A stretch of DNA of 64,000 nucleotides from Adiantum capillus-veneris (GCA_014529385.2 CM043956.1:93035721-93099720); one strand, 5' to 3'. Shown: positions 8,751-20,439, counted from the first letter of the stretch. The notes: generated by a model not told the origin, from the sequence alone. Numbers and translations: made by a program.

Positions 8751-11700
8751 TTACTGTAATGGATAAAGAAGATGCGAAGACAATGGAATAAACCGTGCCA
8801 TGTACTTCACTTTGTGTATAAAGGTTGTACTCATAGGTGATGGAAGAAGAATAATAGACTTCACCTTATCTGGATCAGCCTCAATGCCATTTTCTGACAC
8901 CATATGGCCCAATAACTTCACCCTTGGCTGTGCTAGATGACATTTCTTTGGATTTAGTTGTCCTCCACATTCATCATATCGAGCCAATACCATCTGCAGC
9001 TTCTCATGGTGTTCAGCCCTACTGCTATAGACACAGAAGTCATCCATAAAAGCTTTAACACAACTACCAATGAATGGTTCCAACACCCAATTTGCTCTCT
9101 CTTGATAGAAGGAAGGTCCATTTGACAACCCAAATGGCAATACTGTGTAGCAATAGCAGCCCCATGGCGTAATGAAAGTTGTCTTTGTGCGGTCTTTAAG
9201 AGCAATCTTCAATTGAAAATAGCCTGAAAAACCATCACACACACTGTACCTCTCATAACCTGCCACTGAATCCAAGATCTGATCGATGAATGGAAGAGGA
9301 TATGGGTTCTTCTTAGTGGCTGCGTTTAAGGGTTTAAAATCCACACAAATTCTCCACTTCCCATCCTTCTTTGGACTGACTACAACTGGACTCACCCATT
9401 CTATGGTCTCCACTGGAACTATGAACCCTGCCTTCAATAACTTGTCCACCTCTACCTGCAAGGCTTCCATTTGCTCTTGAACCATCCTTCTTAGCCTTTT
9501 CCGCACTGGCTTAGCACCTTCTTTCAGCTCTATATGCATCTCTTCACCCTTGAACCCTCTGATCTCTTCATATGAAGTAATGAACAAATCAGGAAAACTA
9601 GCCAGCATATGCAAATATATATCCTTCTCCATAGCTGAGAGGTCTCCACTAATCATTTGCGTCATTAATTCCTGCTTCTTTGACAACTCAACTTTGGTTT
9701 GCATCAGCCCTTCAATCACTTCATAAGGCCCTTCACTTTCATCTTCAACTTCCTTCGCAAATGCGACTAAACCACACTCCTGGATTTCTTTATCCATCAA
9801 AAGAAATGCAACATCAGCATCCTCATCACTACTGGTAGTGCTATCACTGTCCTCATCTATCACCGTGGAAGAGTCTTCATCACTAGACTCATCCTCATCT
9901 TCATAAAGCTCCTCTAATCGTTTCCTTGTGTCCATATTATAAAGCTTCTTGGTACTTGTCTTTCCATAGAGGCTAATCGTACCATGTCGCCAATCTTGAA
10001 CAGCTCCCACTGCACGTAACCATGTTCTGCCCAATATAATAGGATATGCTCCCAACCCTGCTGGCATCACATGAAAATCAACCACTGCCTTTGCATCATA
10101 TGCCTCCACTTCTAAGCTCTTTACAACACCCAAGCATTTTACTTTTTGATGGTTTGCCAATCTGATCCGAAAACCTGACACCCCAGCCACTGTGAGACCT
10201 ATCTTCTCAACGCATGAGTGTGTTATGACGCATATTTGGGCTCCGCCATCCACATAACCTTGTCCCAAATTTTTCCTTTTATGCCACACATCTACTATTG
10301 GACAAATGTCTGGTAGCTCGTCCATTGCCAACACCTTCACTGAACCTCTCTCTGGCTCTTTCTCCATTGGGTTAACCATCCTCTTCCACTGTCGCTTTAG
10401 CTTAGGCACCATCTCTATAAGCTGCCCAAAAGTAACATCTGCCTTCCTGCTCGTCAGATCCTCCTTCAAGTCATAGCTTAATTGCCCATCCCCTAGTGGA
10501 AAATCTGAAACATGAAACTTTCGACGAGCTCTCCTTTTCCTCTTGGCCTTGACATCCTCGCCTTCATGGCTCTTTTCTTTCTTCTTACTAGGACCTGGGG
10601 CACTTCTTCCTTCCTTATCCTCTGTGGTCCTCTTCCCAATAGGCATCACTAATGTATCCTCTAGCTTTGATGCCTTCTCCAAGGTGACTACACTTAGCAC
10701 TTTTGTCTTTCCCTTTTCCTCCTGGGTCAGTCCACTGGTTCCTTCGTCTCCCTTAATTTCGATGCCATAATCATTTGACCTAGTTAGCACCTGTCTTGGC
10801 AATGGATACATGTCTCCCCCCATCCTTGGTGGCTTATCACATTGCGGGCTGATGTGACCCAACTCTCCACAATTATAACATGTGGGCGTCTGCCTCCAAA
10901 ACCTACCATTGCTTTTTCCAACACCATTCCTAGGCCTTTCTTCACCTCCTTGTTGATTTGCAAACCTCCCTCGACCTCGATTATTTCCCACTTGACCTAG
11001 CATGTTTAGGCTGAGATTCTTCATCAAATCTACCATTTGCCTCATGTCTTGCCTTAGCCCATCATCTTGCACTGCTGTAGTGACCACTGTTGGCATAACC
11101 TCAGTAGTAACAGGAACCACTGGTTCATGATGAACCACTGACATGCGCCCTTGTAAAGACTCTATAGGCTGAAATTCAGACCTCATTGGCAAAGACTCCA
11201 CCCCTAACTGGCTCATTTTCCTCAGCTTCCACTCTTTGTTCCTTGCTACCTCTAGTGCATCCTCATATGTCCTAGGCTTCTTTAGCTCCACTCTCCAACG
11301 TATATTCTCCCAAAGACCAGCCAAGAACCTGTCCTTCTTCATCATGTCAGGCGGGGGTACCTGTGGTGCTAAAGCCTTGCACATTCGCTCCCATGCCAAT
11401 GAAAACTTACGTATGTACGCATCTACTGACTCACCTTCCTTTTGCACCAAAGCCTGTACTTCTTGCCACACCTTGTCAGGATCTTCTATCTTCACAAACT
11501 CCACTTCCAACCCATGTCGTAGATTGTCCCAACTCAACCTTACAGGTGGATCAGCCACACGCAACTCCTCTTCAAATGCTTTAGACCAAACTCGTGCATC
11601 ACTCTTCAAACAAATTTTGAGAAGGCGTAACATTTGCGTAGGGTCATGAATCTGGTTGCTAATGCAGGCAACCTCCATCTTTTCCAAAAATTCTTCCACA

Positions 11701-11801
11701 TCTTCATCACTTCTTCCATGAAACTCGGGATAAGAGAAAGCCATGGCTACCCAAATTATGATGCTTTGAGAACCCCTTCGAACACACGTGCAAGAACCCA
11801 A
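8751..11801 (-). CDS. Gag-protease-reverse transcriptase polyprotein
   Basis: This is a 1016-residue open frame. The gag capsid region lies at about residues 20-195 (FHGRSDEDVEEFLEKMEVAC ... WDNLRHGLEVEF). A CCHC zinc knuckle CYNCGELGHISPQC follows near residue 310. A basic/acidic linker leads to a retropepsin-like domain with YVDGGAQICVI near 520 (DGG in place of the usual DTG/DSG) and IILGRTWL. Acidic serine-rich repeats follow, then the RT with KDGKWRICVDFKPLN, LPFGLSNGP and the catalytic AFMDDFCVYS. The RT tail ends at an in-frame TAA. Gag and pol share one frame here, with no visible frameshift between them. Confidence 0.92.
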   Translation of the reverse strand: MGSCTCVRRGSQSIIIWVAMAFSYPEFHGRSDEDVEEFLEKMEVACISNQIHDPTQMLRLLKICLKSDARVWSKAFEEELRVADPPVRLSWDNLRHGLEVEFVKIEDPDKVWQEVQALVQKEGESVDAYIRKFSLAWERMCKALAPQVPPPDMMKKDRFLAGLWENIRWRVELKKPRTYEDALEVARNKEWKLRKMSQLGVESLPMRSEFQPIESLQGRMSVVHHEPVVPVTTEVMPTVVTTAVQDDGLRQDMRQMVDLMKNLSLNMLGQVGNNRGRGRFANQQGGEERPRNGVGKSNGRFWRQTPTCYNCGELGHISPQCDKPPRMGGDMYPLPRQVLTRSNDYGIEIKGDEGTSGLTQEEKGKTKVLSVVTLEKASKLEDTLVMPIGKRTTEDKEGRSAPGPSKKKEKSHEGEDVKAKRKRRARRKFHVSDFPLGDGQLSYDLKEDLTSRKADVTFGQLIEMVPKLKRQWKRMVNPMEKEPERGSVKVLAMDELPDICPIVDVWHKRKNLGQGYVDGGAQICVITHSCVEKIGLTVAGVSGFRIRLANHQKVKCLGVVKSLEVEAYDAKAVVDFHVMPAGLGAYPIILGRTWLRAVGAVQDWRHGTISLYGKTSTKKLYNMDTRKRLEELYEDEDESSDEDSSTVIDEDSDSTTSSDEDADVAFLLMDKEIQECGLVAFAKEVEDESEGPYEVIEGLMQTKVELSKKQELMTQMISGDLSAMEKDIYLHMLASFPDLFITSYEEIRGFKGEEMHIELKEGAKPVRKRLRRMVQEQMEALQVEVDKLLKAGFIVPVETIEWVSPVVVSPKKDGKWRICVDFKPLNAATKKNPYPLPFIDQILDSVAGYERYSVCDGFSGYFQLKIALKDRTKTTFITPWGCYCYTVLPFGLSNGPSFYQERANWVLEPFIGSCVKAFMDDFCVYSSRAEHHEKLQMVLARYDECGGQLNPKKCHLAQPRVKLLGHMVSENGIEADPDKVKSIILLPSPMSTTFIHKVKYMARFIPLSSHLLYPLQ

Positions 11802-12802
11802 AACTTTTGACTACCCAATCCCCAGAAACTTCAATGGAGCTCAACTTTAGATAAGGACAAACACATGCACATCAAATGAGTTTTCATAGTTCATCATCGG
11901 AATGACAACAGGCAAAGGACATTCCAGGATCTCTCTCAATCTTCTTGGCCCAAACATAAAGACTATGCGCTGCTGGAAAAAGATCTTCCTGGACACATGA
12001 ACATTAATCTGAATTCTTTGAGTTAAATGAAAAGGAGTGAACTGAGGGCCATTTTGATCATCCATTAAAGCCAACCATGAAGCTCCCAAGAAGGCACACC
12101 TGACTCAACCTCTGATTTTGCCAAAATTTCAGCAGCATAACAACATAAATGTCTCAAAATACCAAAAAACCAGCCATCATAACTTGGGAAAATTTCGACA
12201 GAGTTTCCCCAGAAGTAGAGCAGTAGGAACCCAAAATATAGATTGTCTATGTATGCATAAACTGTCAACAATAGAACCCGAGCATCAAGTAGGACTCACT
12301 AGTACATAGCCTATGGCGAGGTCACAAAAAGGGTGCTCCAGCTACCTGTATCACCGAAAGGATCTCCACATTTGAGAATCCCCCAGCTCAATAAAAACCT
12401 CACGCTATCGACCCTCACATGAAGGCTAATGCAAATCACATATAGTCAAGTCTCAGAAATGACTATCTTCCAGACCAAGTCTCAGAAATGGCTGGGACTA
12501 CCAAATACAACCAAGTATGGCTCCACAAATGCGTACAATGGAAGTTTCAACAAGTAACGTACAATCCAGCAGACAATGCGCTCAAATAGGCGCCAAGTGA
12601 TGCATTCCCACAACAACTGCAAATGACATCACTGCTAGTATATCACTGTATTGTACCTGTGTGAATCACCTGTACCTGTACCTGTAACCTGTAACCTGTA
12701 ACCTGTAATCTGCAACTTGCAACCTGTAATCCCGAAGCTCGAAGCTCGAAGCTCGAAGCAGAAGGTACTCGAAGAAGATCCTCAGTGGGGGCACCAAAAG
12801 AA
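11802..12802 (-). promoter_or_regulatory. Untranslated leader with primer binding site and short tandem repeats
   Basis: This 1-kb non-coding leader lies between the 5' LTR and gag. On the minus strand TGGTGCCCCCACTGAG (12781-12796), six bases from the LTR, is the likely tRNA primer site; the tRNA is not identified. Near it are tandem ctgtaac repeats (about 12655-12725) and gaagctc repeats (about 12733-12760). A duplicated 'aagtctcagaaatg' phrase lies at about 12450-12490. I see no gene in it. Confidence 0.6.
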
Positions 12803-13942
12803 TGTGAGCGGGAGGAAAACACACACAACGCCTCTATAACGACCCGACACACACTCTTGGGAAGATACACACACACACTATGGGGCACCACTCGGCTTAC
12901 ACAACACACCTAGCCGAGACAGGGAATACACCTCTGGAGTGAGAGGAGAGAGACTATCCACTTGCCCACTCCACACAGAGACACACACACACACACACAC
13001 AAAAACTCAGCTCAAAAGAGGAGAACTTCTGATGTTTAGATACAAATGAGCTTGGGCCAACACCAATGGGGCAAACAGCTCACACAATATGGGTAAAAGA
13101 TACCAGATACAATCACAAATTGGAGAAGAAGCTTCACTCACCGGAGAAGATTACACAGAAAAACAGCAGAAAAAGAGTGAGGAATTTGGCAAAATGGACA
13201 GCGCCATCGCGTCCGGAACGGCCCAAAACCCCAGTCTACAATGTCAAAGTGCTCAAATCCGACATCAGATGAGCAGTTTACGGCCAAAACAGGCTCCAAA
13301 AACCCAAAAAACACACCTGCGGCTGTTCCTCCTCTCTTCTTCCCGTTTTTTCTGGTCTTTTCTCAGTTTTTTCAGTTCCCACACTTAGCTTTATTAGTTG
13401 GTCACCCTTGGCCTTTTAGATGACCTCAAACGGACCCCGAACAGGCCAAAAACTGACCTCGCAGTGCATAGTTGTCACCTTTTTGCATCATTCGCACACC
13501 TGGCACTCAGCTTTTTTCCAATAATGCATCTCGCCACCACGTGAAGTGGCCCCAAAAAGTGGTCCTAATGATGACCTTTCTGCATAACTCTCACCAGAAA
13601 ACACCCACGTTGTGTCCGTCCTCATCTGCGTGCAAATATTGACCTCGTTCGCCCTCCTGACGCCACTAGATGCCATCTGACGCACCTGCTGACCTCACGT
13701 CGTCGGCCCACGGATAGCTTCCTCGAGAATTTTTACGCGCTACCAACTCCTCATTATTGTATAAAAAACACACTGGTACTGGTAATAGTGAAAATCGCTG
13801 CACTATGTACATGCTGTCCTACCTGTACACATGTGGGCCCCACATAACCACCTGGCTAAGGAAAATGGGCAATCCTTTATTTGATGCACCATGCATGTAT
13901 ATGTACATATGCGCAATCCCTTGCTCCAAAAAACTCCTGACA
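12803..13942 (-). repeat. 5' LTR of the Tat-like element
   Basis: This copy is 1140 bp, TGTGAGCGGG to CTCCTGACA on the plus strand, with an AC repeat at 12981-13001. It is the transcription-driving copy for the minus-strand element. A possible TATA-like 'tattgtataaaaa' lies near 13755-13767. Confidence 0.93.
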
Positions 13943-13954
13943 GCGCGAGACATT

Positions 13955-13996
<42 letters not shown>

Positions 13997-14089
13997 ATCG
14001 CTCTACCGATTGAATGGTCCGGTGAAGTTTTCGGATCGCGGAGAGGTTGGTGGTTCGCCGCCGGCGACATTGTGAGAAGTTCATTAAGA

Positions 14090-14139
<50 letters not shown>

Positions 14140-14143
14140 TTGC
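13943..14143 (+). pseudogene. 18S rRNA 3' end fragment, right part
   Basis: The sequence includes gttgactacgtccctgccct, ttgtacacaccgcccatcgc and gaagtcgtaacaaggtttcc, then gtaggtgaact. This is the decoding-site region and 3' end of small-subunit rRNA. It differs from a working 18S at conserved places (cccAtcgc for cccGtcgc, a missing c after it, changed helix bases), so it is a pseudogene. It continues the fragment at 5124-5223 after the GCGC duplication. The final bases before the LINE are incomplete. Confidence 0.93.
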
Positions 14144-15652
14144 TAGTGGTGGACCTGCTGCCATGGGACCCCAGGAAACATGAGGCCGGGTATCAACCAA
14201 GTGGCCTCTCTGAGTGCTAACCATGGGGTTCCAGACGAGGGGCTGCCGTAGGCGCTGCTCCGTGCACGTCGGTTGTCTCTACTCCAAGCCACGTCGTAAG
14301 AGCTCCCAAGATCGAAGCAAACTCACAACGAAGGGGTCCTCCAGTCTCCTGCTCAAACCAACTCGGCGCATCTTTGTAAAGATCCATCTGGTCGAAGGTT
14401 GCCAAGGGCTTCCTGACTGAGGCTCCCTGGCTCGCAGCCTCTGCAGCAAGAACTCCTTCCAGGGCTCCTCACCTGGAAGAAGGCCTCTGACTATGAACTT
14501 CCCAAGAAGGGATCTGCTCTGCTTTGCTGGATCAATGATCCCAAGCCCTCCCAGAGAACAAGGAAGCGTGATGACTGACCAAGCCACCTTGGCTCGGGCT
14601 ATCTGAGTGTCACGTCCTGACCAAAGAAAGTTCTTGATCAGCCTCTCTACCTGGCTGATACAAGAACTCGAGAAGATCTAGCAGGAAGTGATGTACCACA
14701 TAGTCTCCAACAACACCTGGTTGGCAACTACTACTCTACCAGCCAGCAAAAGTCGTGCTGAGCTCCAATGTAACAGCTTTCTCCTGATGGACAGGAGAAG
14801 AGGAGCAATCTGCTGCTCAGGAGACAAGTCCAAACCAACCTGACAACCCAAGTATCGAACTGAAGTCCCTAGGGGGATCCACCTGAAACCCTCTCCTGGC
14901 ATCCAATCTGGCACAGGAGCACTACCAACTGAGAAAGCCACTATCTTTCTCCAGTTGATCAGTGCGCCCGATGCACAACAGAAGGTCTCCAAAGCCTGCT
15001 TACATCTGTGAAGATTGGCCTCCTGGCCATCTAAGTACAAGGCTGAGTCATCGGCAAACTCAGCGTCCAATAGCTCATCTCCCCGAATAGGGAGTGCTAA
15101 GACCCGAAGACCAACCTGCTGTGACACCAAAAATCTGCTCATCGCCTCTGCATAGAACAGAAAGAGAAAGGGGGCAAGAGGACAACCCTATCTGATCGAG
15201 TGTGTGAGCATGAAGCGCTCACCCCTCTCCCTCCTGCCAAAAGCACCCGACTGTGAGCCTGTCTGTACAAAGCCGACACCCCTCTAATCCAAGCATCTGA
15301 GAAGCCCATCCTGCATAGAGTGCCCTCTAGAAAGTCCCATTCAACTTTGTCGTATGCCTTCTCAAAATCGAGAAGAAGAATCACAAGGTCCATATCACGG
15401 AGCTGTGCCAGGGCAGAAGCCTCCCAGAAAGTAAAGATATTGTCAAGGATACTGCGTTCCTTGACAAAACCTGTCTGAGTCCCATGTATAAGGCTCTCTA
15501 AAAGTGCATGAATCCTCAAACTCAAATCCTTGGCAATAATTTTGTAGGCTGAGTTGAGGATGGTGATGGGGCGCCACTATCGAATCTCATCCAAGGAGCC
15601 ACCCTCCTTGGGAATGAGGTAAACCAAGCCCTCACTCATGCTGCCAGGCATC
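14144..15652 (-). pseudogene. L1-like LINE reverse transcriptase, truncated
   Basis: On the minus strand the palm begins near 15650 with 'GLVYLIPKEGG', then RPITILNSAYKIIAK, QTGFVKERSILDNIF, LLLDFEKAYDKVEWDF and an R-stop-GCPLAPFLFLFYAEA box near 15160-15195. The catalytic EFADDSALYLDG lies near 15055. A thumb and C-terminal part (GGLGIIDPAKQSRSLLGKF, then PSTRWIFTK) extends to about 14220. A frameshift and a stop near 15140-15190 and later frame changes show that it is dead. There is no endonuclease, so it is 5' truncated, as LINE copies often are. Its 3' end abuts the 18S fragment; no poly(A) tail is seen. Confidence 0.85.
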
Positions 15653-15988
15653 ACTCTAAATCATTCCTAACCCTTCCCGCTCGGTGGTTGTGTAGTTCTT
15701 TTTTGCACTGTTTAACTGTCGACTCGCATAACAAACCGGAAAATCCATTATTCCGTCTCCAGGTTGAGCTAGAATACTTCCAACCCCCACCCTTTGCAGG
15801 CTTCCATGGCAGAGCGCCTTCTGCGCCCTTTATGTCCGAATGGGAAGGCAAGATAGGGATGCCATGTACACAATGTCTCCTGCCATCCTATGCACATGAC
15901 GTGCATCTACCCTACCCCACTATGCAATAGCACGACCGTCCGATCCTTGGACTGCTTGCCTTGCTCTGCACCATGGTCATGCTTCTCA

Positions 15989-16041
<53 letters not shown>

Positions 16042-16091
16042 GCGCTAGCAAGTGCTCCAATCCGGCTTCAACACAGCCCCATCCGCGTGCA

Positions 16092-16148
<57 letters not shown>

Positions 16149-16640
16149 GATCGTGACATTGATCTAGCACAAAACAAATCTCCCCTTTGTCCAATCCCTT
16201 TCTTTCAAGGCTCGAGAAACATTTTCGATAGACCCGACTTTGGAACCTTTTCACATGCATATAAAGAAAAAGTAGTCTAGCTCCATATTTCCCATATCTT
16301 GCAAAACACAACATGCATAGTAATCATCTAACTTGGACATGTAATCCTCACAGTTATGAAGTGCTAATTAAAAAAGATAAAGCGCCTTGTCGTCTGTTGC
16401 CTCATCACAAAGTCTCGAAATGCAAGCATCCTCATAAAGACTACAAATATAGGTGTGCTCATCTCTGGATATGATGGCATCCTCATAACGAAGTAAATTA
16501 TAGATATCCACCTCGTTCTCTGCATATCGTATTCAGAGTAGGCGACCGGCTCGTTCTCTACATTATTGTTTCTGTAGTGATTTGCCTCCTCATCCTGTGA
16601 CTCTAACTCAAAAAGACGCGACAGGTAGGAGTCCACCTCG
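15653..16640. other. Non-coding region with two GA microsatellites
   Basis: No supported gene. GA tracts lie at 15993-16039 and 16094-16141, separated by about 54 bp. Short open frames crossing them encode only Ser-Leu or Arg-Glu runs or unrelated low-similarity peptides. Confidence 0.6.
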
Positions 16641-17177
16641 TCTGCATCAAACTAAGAGACAATCTCATGACGGCTCAATATCAAACACTCATAATTAGAG
16701 TAGTGCTAGGTCAAAATTCAAGTAAGGAGAGACGGAATGTGAAAGGGGGTAACGGCTATCAAACTAGGATACCTAGGCTCTCCATGTATAAAAGCATAGA
16801 AAATAAGAAGTCCTACCATTCAGTTGGATTTTTTTTTGGAAAGTAGGTTACAAGAGGACTGAGACGTGCTCCGATTGTATTTTGAACATGGAGTTGTATT
16901 GAGAAAGTGAATATGTAAGAATCTTTGCTCTTAGTGGGAATAACAAGATATGTATCGTTGTATGCATCTATTTGTTTCTGCTTTTTGGGCCTGCCATTAG
17001 GGCGGCCTTAATGTTTGTAAGAGTTGCTTTATCTCGCATGGCACGGTTACTTATAGAAACGCCGTTTTAGAAGGAAGAGCTACGAGGTGGGCATTTGCAA
17101 TCGTAAGCAAAGTCTCAATGTTTCCTTCTAGCGTGGGTTTCGTGTGATGATGGATGTGTTCAAGTGCGTCCCCCCTC

Positions 17178-17179
<2 letters not shown>
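16641..17179. other. No gene seen
   Basis: Ordinary AT-leaning sequence with no recognisable coding, RNA or mobile-element signal. Confidence 0.5.
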
Positions 17180-17224
<45 letters not shown>

Positions 17225-17480
17225 CCCCCCCCCCCCCCCTCCTCGCTTGTCTTTGTCAATGATGTTGTTGATGCTTGCGACACTGAGCGTGTTGTTTGCT
17301 ACCCGAATGTGAATTGTTGGTCGTCCCCACAAACACAAGGGCTACTTACTCCCCCCCCCCCCCCCCCCTCCTCGCTTGTCTTTGTCAATGATGTTGTTGA
17401 TGCTTGCCACAGTGAGTGTGTTGTTTGCTACCCGAATGTGAATTGTTGGTCGTCCGCACAAACACAAGGGCTACTTACTT
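17180..17480. repeat. CT tract plus two 129-bp units, each led by a C-run
   Basis: A CT tract (17180-17221) leads to C17 (17223-17239). A unit of about 111 bp follows (tcctcgcttgtctttgtcaa ... acaagggctacttact), then C18 (17351-17368) and the same unit again with about six changes. The repeat offset is 129 bp. The open frame across both copies is not accepted as coding, because it depends on homopolymer length. Confidence 0.85.
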
Positions 17481-18260
17481 CACTGAACTGAACTGAACTG
17501 AAAAGAAACAGAGAGACATGAGAGAGAGAAAGAGGAGACTACACAAGGATGTCGAGTCCCAACCTTCAAGAGTCCTCTTTCACTGTTGCTACATCAAGTA
17601 GTTCCTTTGTTCTTGCACAAATGCTACTACAATGATGTTGATGCTACTATTGCTATGTCAATGATGATGATGTCGGCGACAAGGTTCTCTGTCGAAGAGG
17701 GGGATGTCGACGTCAAAGACAACGGCTGAATGCCAAACTGCTAACGAGGTCGATGGTGAGGTATTTGCAACCACGACAAGGCTAGGGATGAAATCTGCTA
17801 CTCCAGTGACTATACACCGATGTGTAACCACCAATGAATGCATTGCTGAATCCGGCCTTCAAACGGGACACTTGCAAACACAAAATCCGATCGGTCCGAC
17901 CTTGGACAATGGGCTGCAAACTGAAAACTTTGGTTGACTAAAAACACTGGGCTCAACAGCTACAATTTACAAACCGGTGGTGCTTATGACTGGACCAAAA
18001 ATGGTAGGGCAGATTTGTTGGTCTAATGCAAAAACACCAGGCTGAATTGATGTCTTGATGAAAAACGTCAAGCTTCTCTATCTGCTGAGGAAACGTTAGG
18101 AGTGATCTGCAACCCTTAGGTCTTATGTTGCTGCGAGATGAGAAAACGCTAGGTCAATCTGCTACTTGAGAAAACGCTAGGGCTAACCTGCAACCCTACG
18201 GTTATCTTCTAATGGTGGTGCCCTATGGCTCCCTTTATACCTCTTGCAAGTACAAGGGAT
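17481..18260. other. Non-coding region with a degenerate short repeat
   Basis: The phrase 'gaaaacgctagg' or close variants recurs at about 18085-18185, together with 'ctgcaaccctt/cta'. The region leads into the CT tract of the next repeat. No gene is supported. Confidence 0.5.
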
Positions 18261-18261
<1 letters not shown>

Positions 18262-18325
<64 letters not shown>

Positions 18326-18607
18326 GATTGAGGCTTCAACTTGATGATGGTGATGGCCGTCTCTATCTCTCCAATATGATTGAGGCTTCAACTTGATGGT
18401 ATAAACCTTGTAGGCATAAGCAAGGTGAGGCGAGGTGGGGAGGGTAGGTGCAAGCAAGCAAGAAAAGAGAGATTGAGGCTTCAACTTGATGATGGTGATG
18501 GCCGTCTCTATCCCTCCAATATGATTGAGGCTTCAACTTGATGGTATAAACCTTGTAGGCATAAGCAAGGTGAGGCGAGGTGGGGAGGGTAGGTGCAAGC
18601 AAGCAAG

Positions 18608-18671
<64 letters not shown>

Positions 18672-18700
18672 CTAGGTAGATTCCCCATAATACGGGAATC
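18262..18700. repeat. CT tract, duplicated 145-bp spacer, GA tract
   Basis: CT (18262-18323) is followed by a 145-bp unit starting gattgaggcttcaacttgat. The unit is present twice in tandem (about 18326-18470 and 18471-18615), then GA (18611-18666) and 'gcgcatctaggtagattccc'. The unit itself contains 'attgaggcttcaacttgat' twice. The flanking CT and GA tracts are complementary, so the whole can fold into a long stem. A single-unit relative lies at 23033-23318. Confidence 0.85.
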
Positions 18701-18719
18701 CTACAGTAAGCGCTCGTAT

Positions 18720-19080
18720 AGCGAGTAGGAGAGATGAAAGTGATATACATAGGTCCAAAGAATTCATGATGATATTATTAGTAGCTAGAGGCTTTTCATA
18801 AAAGAGGCCTCATATTATGATATGCATATTATTATACATTAAAACATACAAATAAATATACAAACATCAAAATATATAGATAAAGAAAATATACAATATG
18901 CTATAAATAAATATATTAAAGAAATATATATCCATATAAATAAACATTCAAGTAGACATAGACAAATATATATACAATAAAATATACATAGAAATATATA
19001 TTCAAATGAAATTTACAAAAATATGATATGCATATCAATATACATAGAAATATACAAATAGGATATTGTGGTGTGTGGCC
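18720..19080. repeat. AT-rich ATATACAAATA-type low-complexity tract
   Basis: Loose repetition of 'aatatacaaataaatata' phrases fills the region. A similar tract occurs at 19505-19620 and 22555-22680. No gene. Confidence 0.6.
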
Positions 19081-20300
19081 AGATAGGCTAAGGTGTGAAC
19101 TCCCTTGTATATGCCAAGAAGTTGTCGATTGTATCTCTCGTGCTGCTTATATAAAGAGGTGCTAGCTATGGCGCTTTCTAGAGAGCCAGACTAGCCTCCA
19201 CGCCAATGTTGAATCCTCCTTACCATTCTTTGAATCTAGTTCAATTGCCAACTGTCTTCTTGCCCAAGTGCTACTTTACATCCCAAAATGCATAAGAGCA
19301 ACACGAGCACACAACGTGTAGCTGCACGGACTAGGGAACGCCGTTCAAGCAAGGCTAGTTGATCATCCTTTAATTTGAGTAGATATGCATGATATATTAT
19401 ATTATTGGGGACAATGGGATTCTCTTTTAGTAGAGCAACAAGTTGGCTATGAAGACACCCACAACTCTCTTAACTACAATCTTTGTGTCGGTATCAAACT
19501 TATCAAATCTAAGATATATTCAAATATACAAATAAATATGCATTAGATATACATTTTAATATAGATAAAATATACACTATAATATACATTTAATTATACA
19601 TTGATATAAACATAAAAAATAGCTATAGACCATGTTGTAAATTGCCAATGCCTTCTGCAAATCTAGATAATATTGTTCTTACCACCAAAACAATCTGAGG
19701 CACCATATAGTATCTAAAGAAAAGCACCGTGTTACTTAACACAAGCAGCAAAACATATGACATTTAAGGGAACTACTCATTCTTGCACTTGCTTGTCGAT
19801 ACTTTTGCACTATACCATCACATAATTGGCTCCTCATGTAATGATTTGTACCATTCAATGCTTTCACCATATCTTTTGCATAACTTTGGGAAAAGATTAT
19901 ACCATTTCTTGATGTACTTCTCATGATCAGGGAGGATCAAACAGCGTTGCTCCTCAATGGAAACTACATTCAAACAAGACATGTTTGTTGTGCTCTTTTG
20001 GCTTTGTGCTTTCAAGCATTTGACCTATTTGATTGGTGCGCAAAGTGTTTGTGCACCTAAGTGGATCAATGGTCATGATACAAGCTTGCGTAGTAATCAA
20101 CATAAGTGATTTGTGTCTTGCTCAAGATATTATGCCGACTCAGCCTTCCATGTACCCTCATAAATATCGCAAAAACCATTTTGTGAAGATTTGATGGCGC
20201 GGGATTTGAAGCAGAGGGATTTGAGGCTCGCGAGAAAAAATGAGACATTAGGCCTAGTAGGGGAGAGGGAAGGAAATGGAGGCCGAGCAAGCAGACACTC
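19081..20300. other. Unassigned region with weak minus-strand frames
   Basis: A minus-strand frame at 19818-20015 encodes a peptide with LPDHEKYIKKWYNLFPKLCK. I do not recognise it, and the frame is short. It could be a decayed mobile-element ORF. Nothing else is supported here. Confidence 0.3.
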
Positions 20301-20425
20301 TACTTGTCATGGAGTGGGAGATGTATAGGTGTCAAAACATCTTTATCTTGTATAATACAAAGCTCTACTATGCTACCTTTTTCTCCATGAATGGTTCTCT
20401 CGTATTTCCGCCATAGCTCGACAGT

Positions 20426-20437
20426 TGGTATCAGAGC
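20426..20437 (+). other. tRNA-iMet primer binding site (plus strand)
   Basis: TGGTATCAGAGC is the usual plant LTR-retrotransposon primer site complementary to initiator tRNA-Met. It lies two bases after 'ctcgaCA' (20423), a possible LTR end, and is followed by a leader-like sequence. The LTR start cannot be fixed, and no gag is recognised downstream. Confidence 0.7.
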
Positions 20438-20439
20438 TC

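Larger units (their letters stand above)
5224..13942 (-). mobile_element. Nearly complete Tat-like Ty3 LTR retrotransposon in an 18S fragment
   Basis: The element is 8719 bp, on the minus strand. It is bounded by LTRs at 5224-6377 (its 3' LTR) and 12803-13942 (its 5' LTR), both TG...CA. It encodes gag, protease and RT (8751-11801), a first RNase H (8292-8750), then a second RNase H fused to integrase (6406-8196). This order with an extra RNase H before integrase is known in the plant Tat lineage. Flanks show a GCGC direct repeat (5220-5223 and 13943-13946; five bases if the terminal A is shared). Two stops and one frameshift interrupt an otherwise open coding region. The LTRs differ in length by 14 bp, which is exactly the difference in their AC repeat. 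Confidence 0.93.

Noticed and set aside
16364-16636. 90-residue minus-strand frame
   Set aside because: Repetitive 'tcctcataa/ctcatctc' DNA underlies it; no motif and no support from context.
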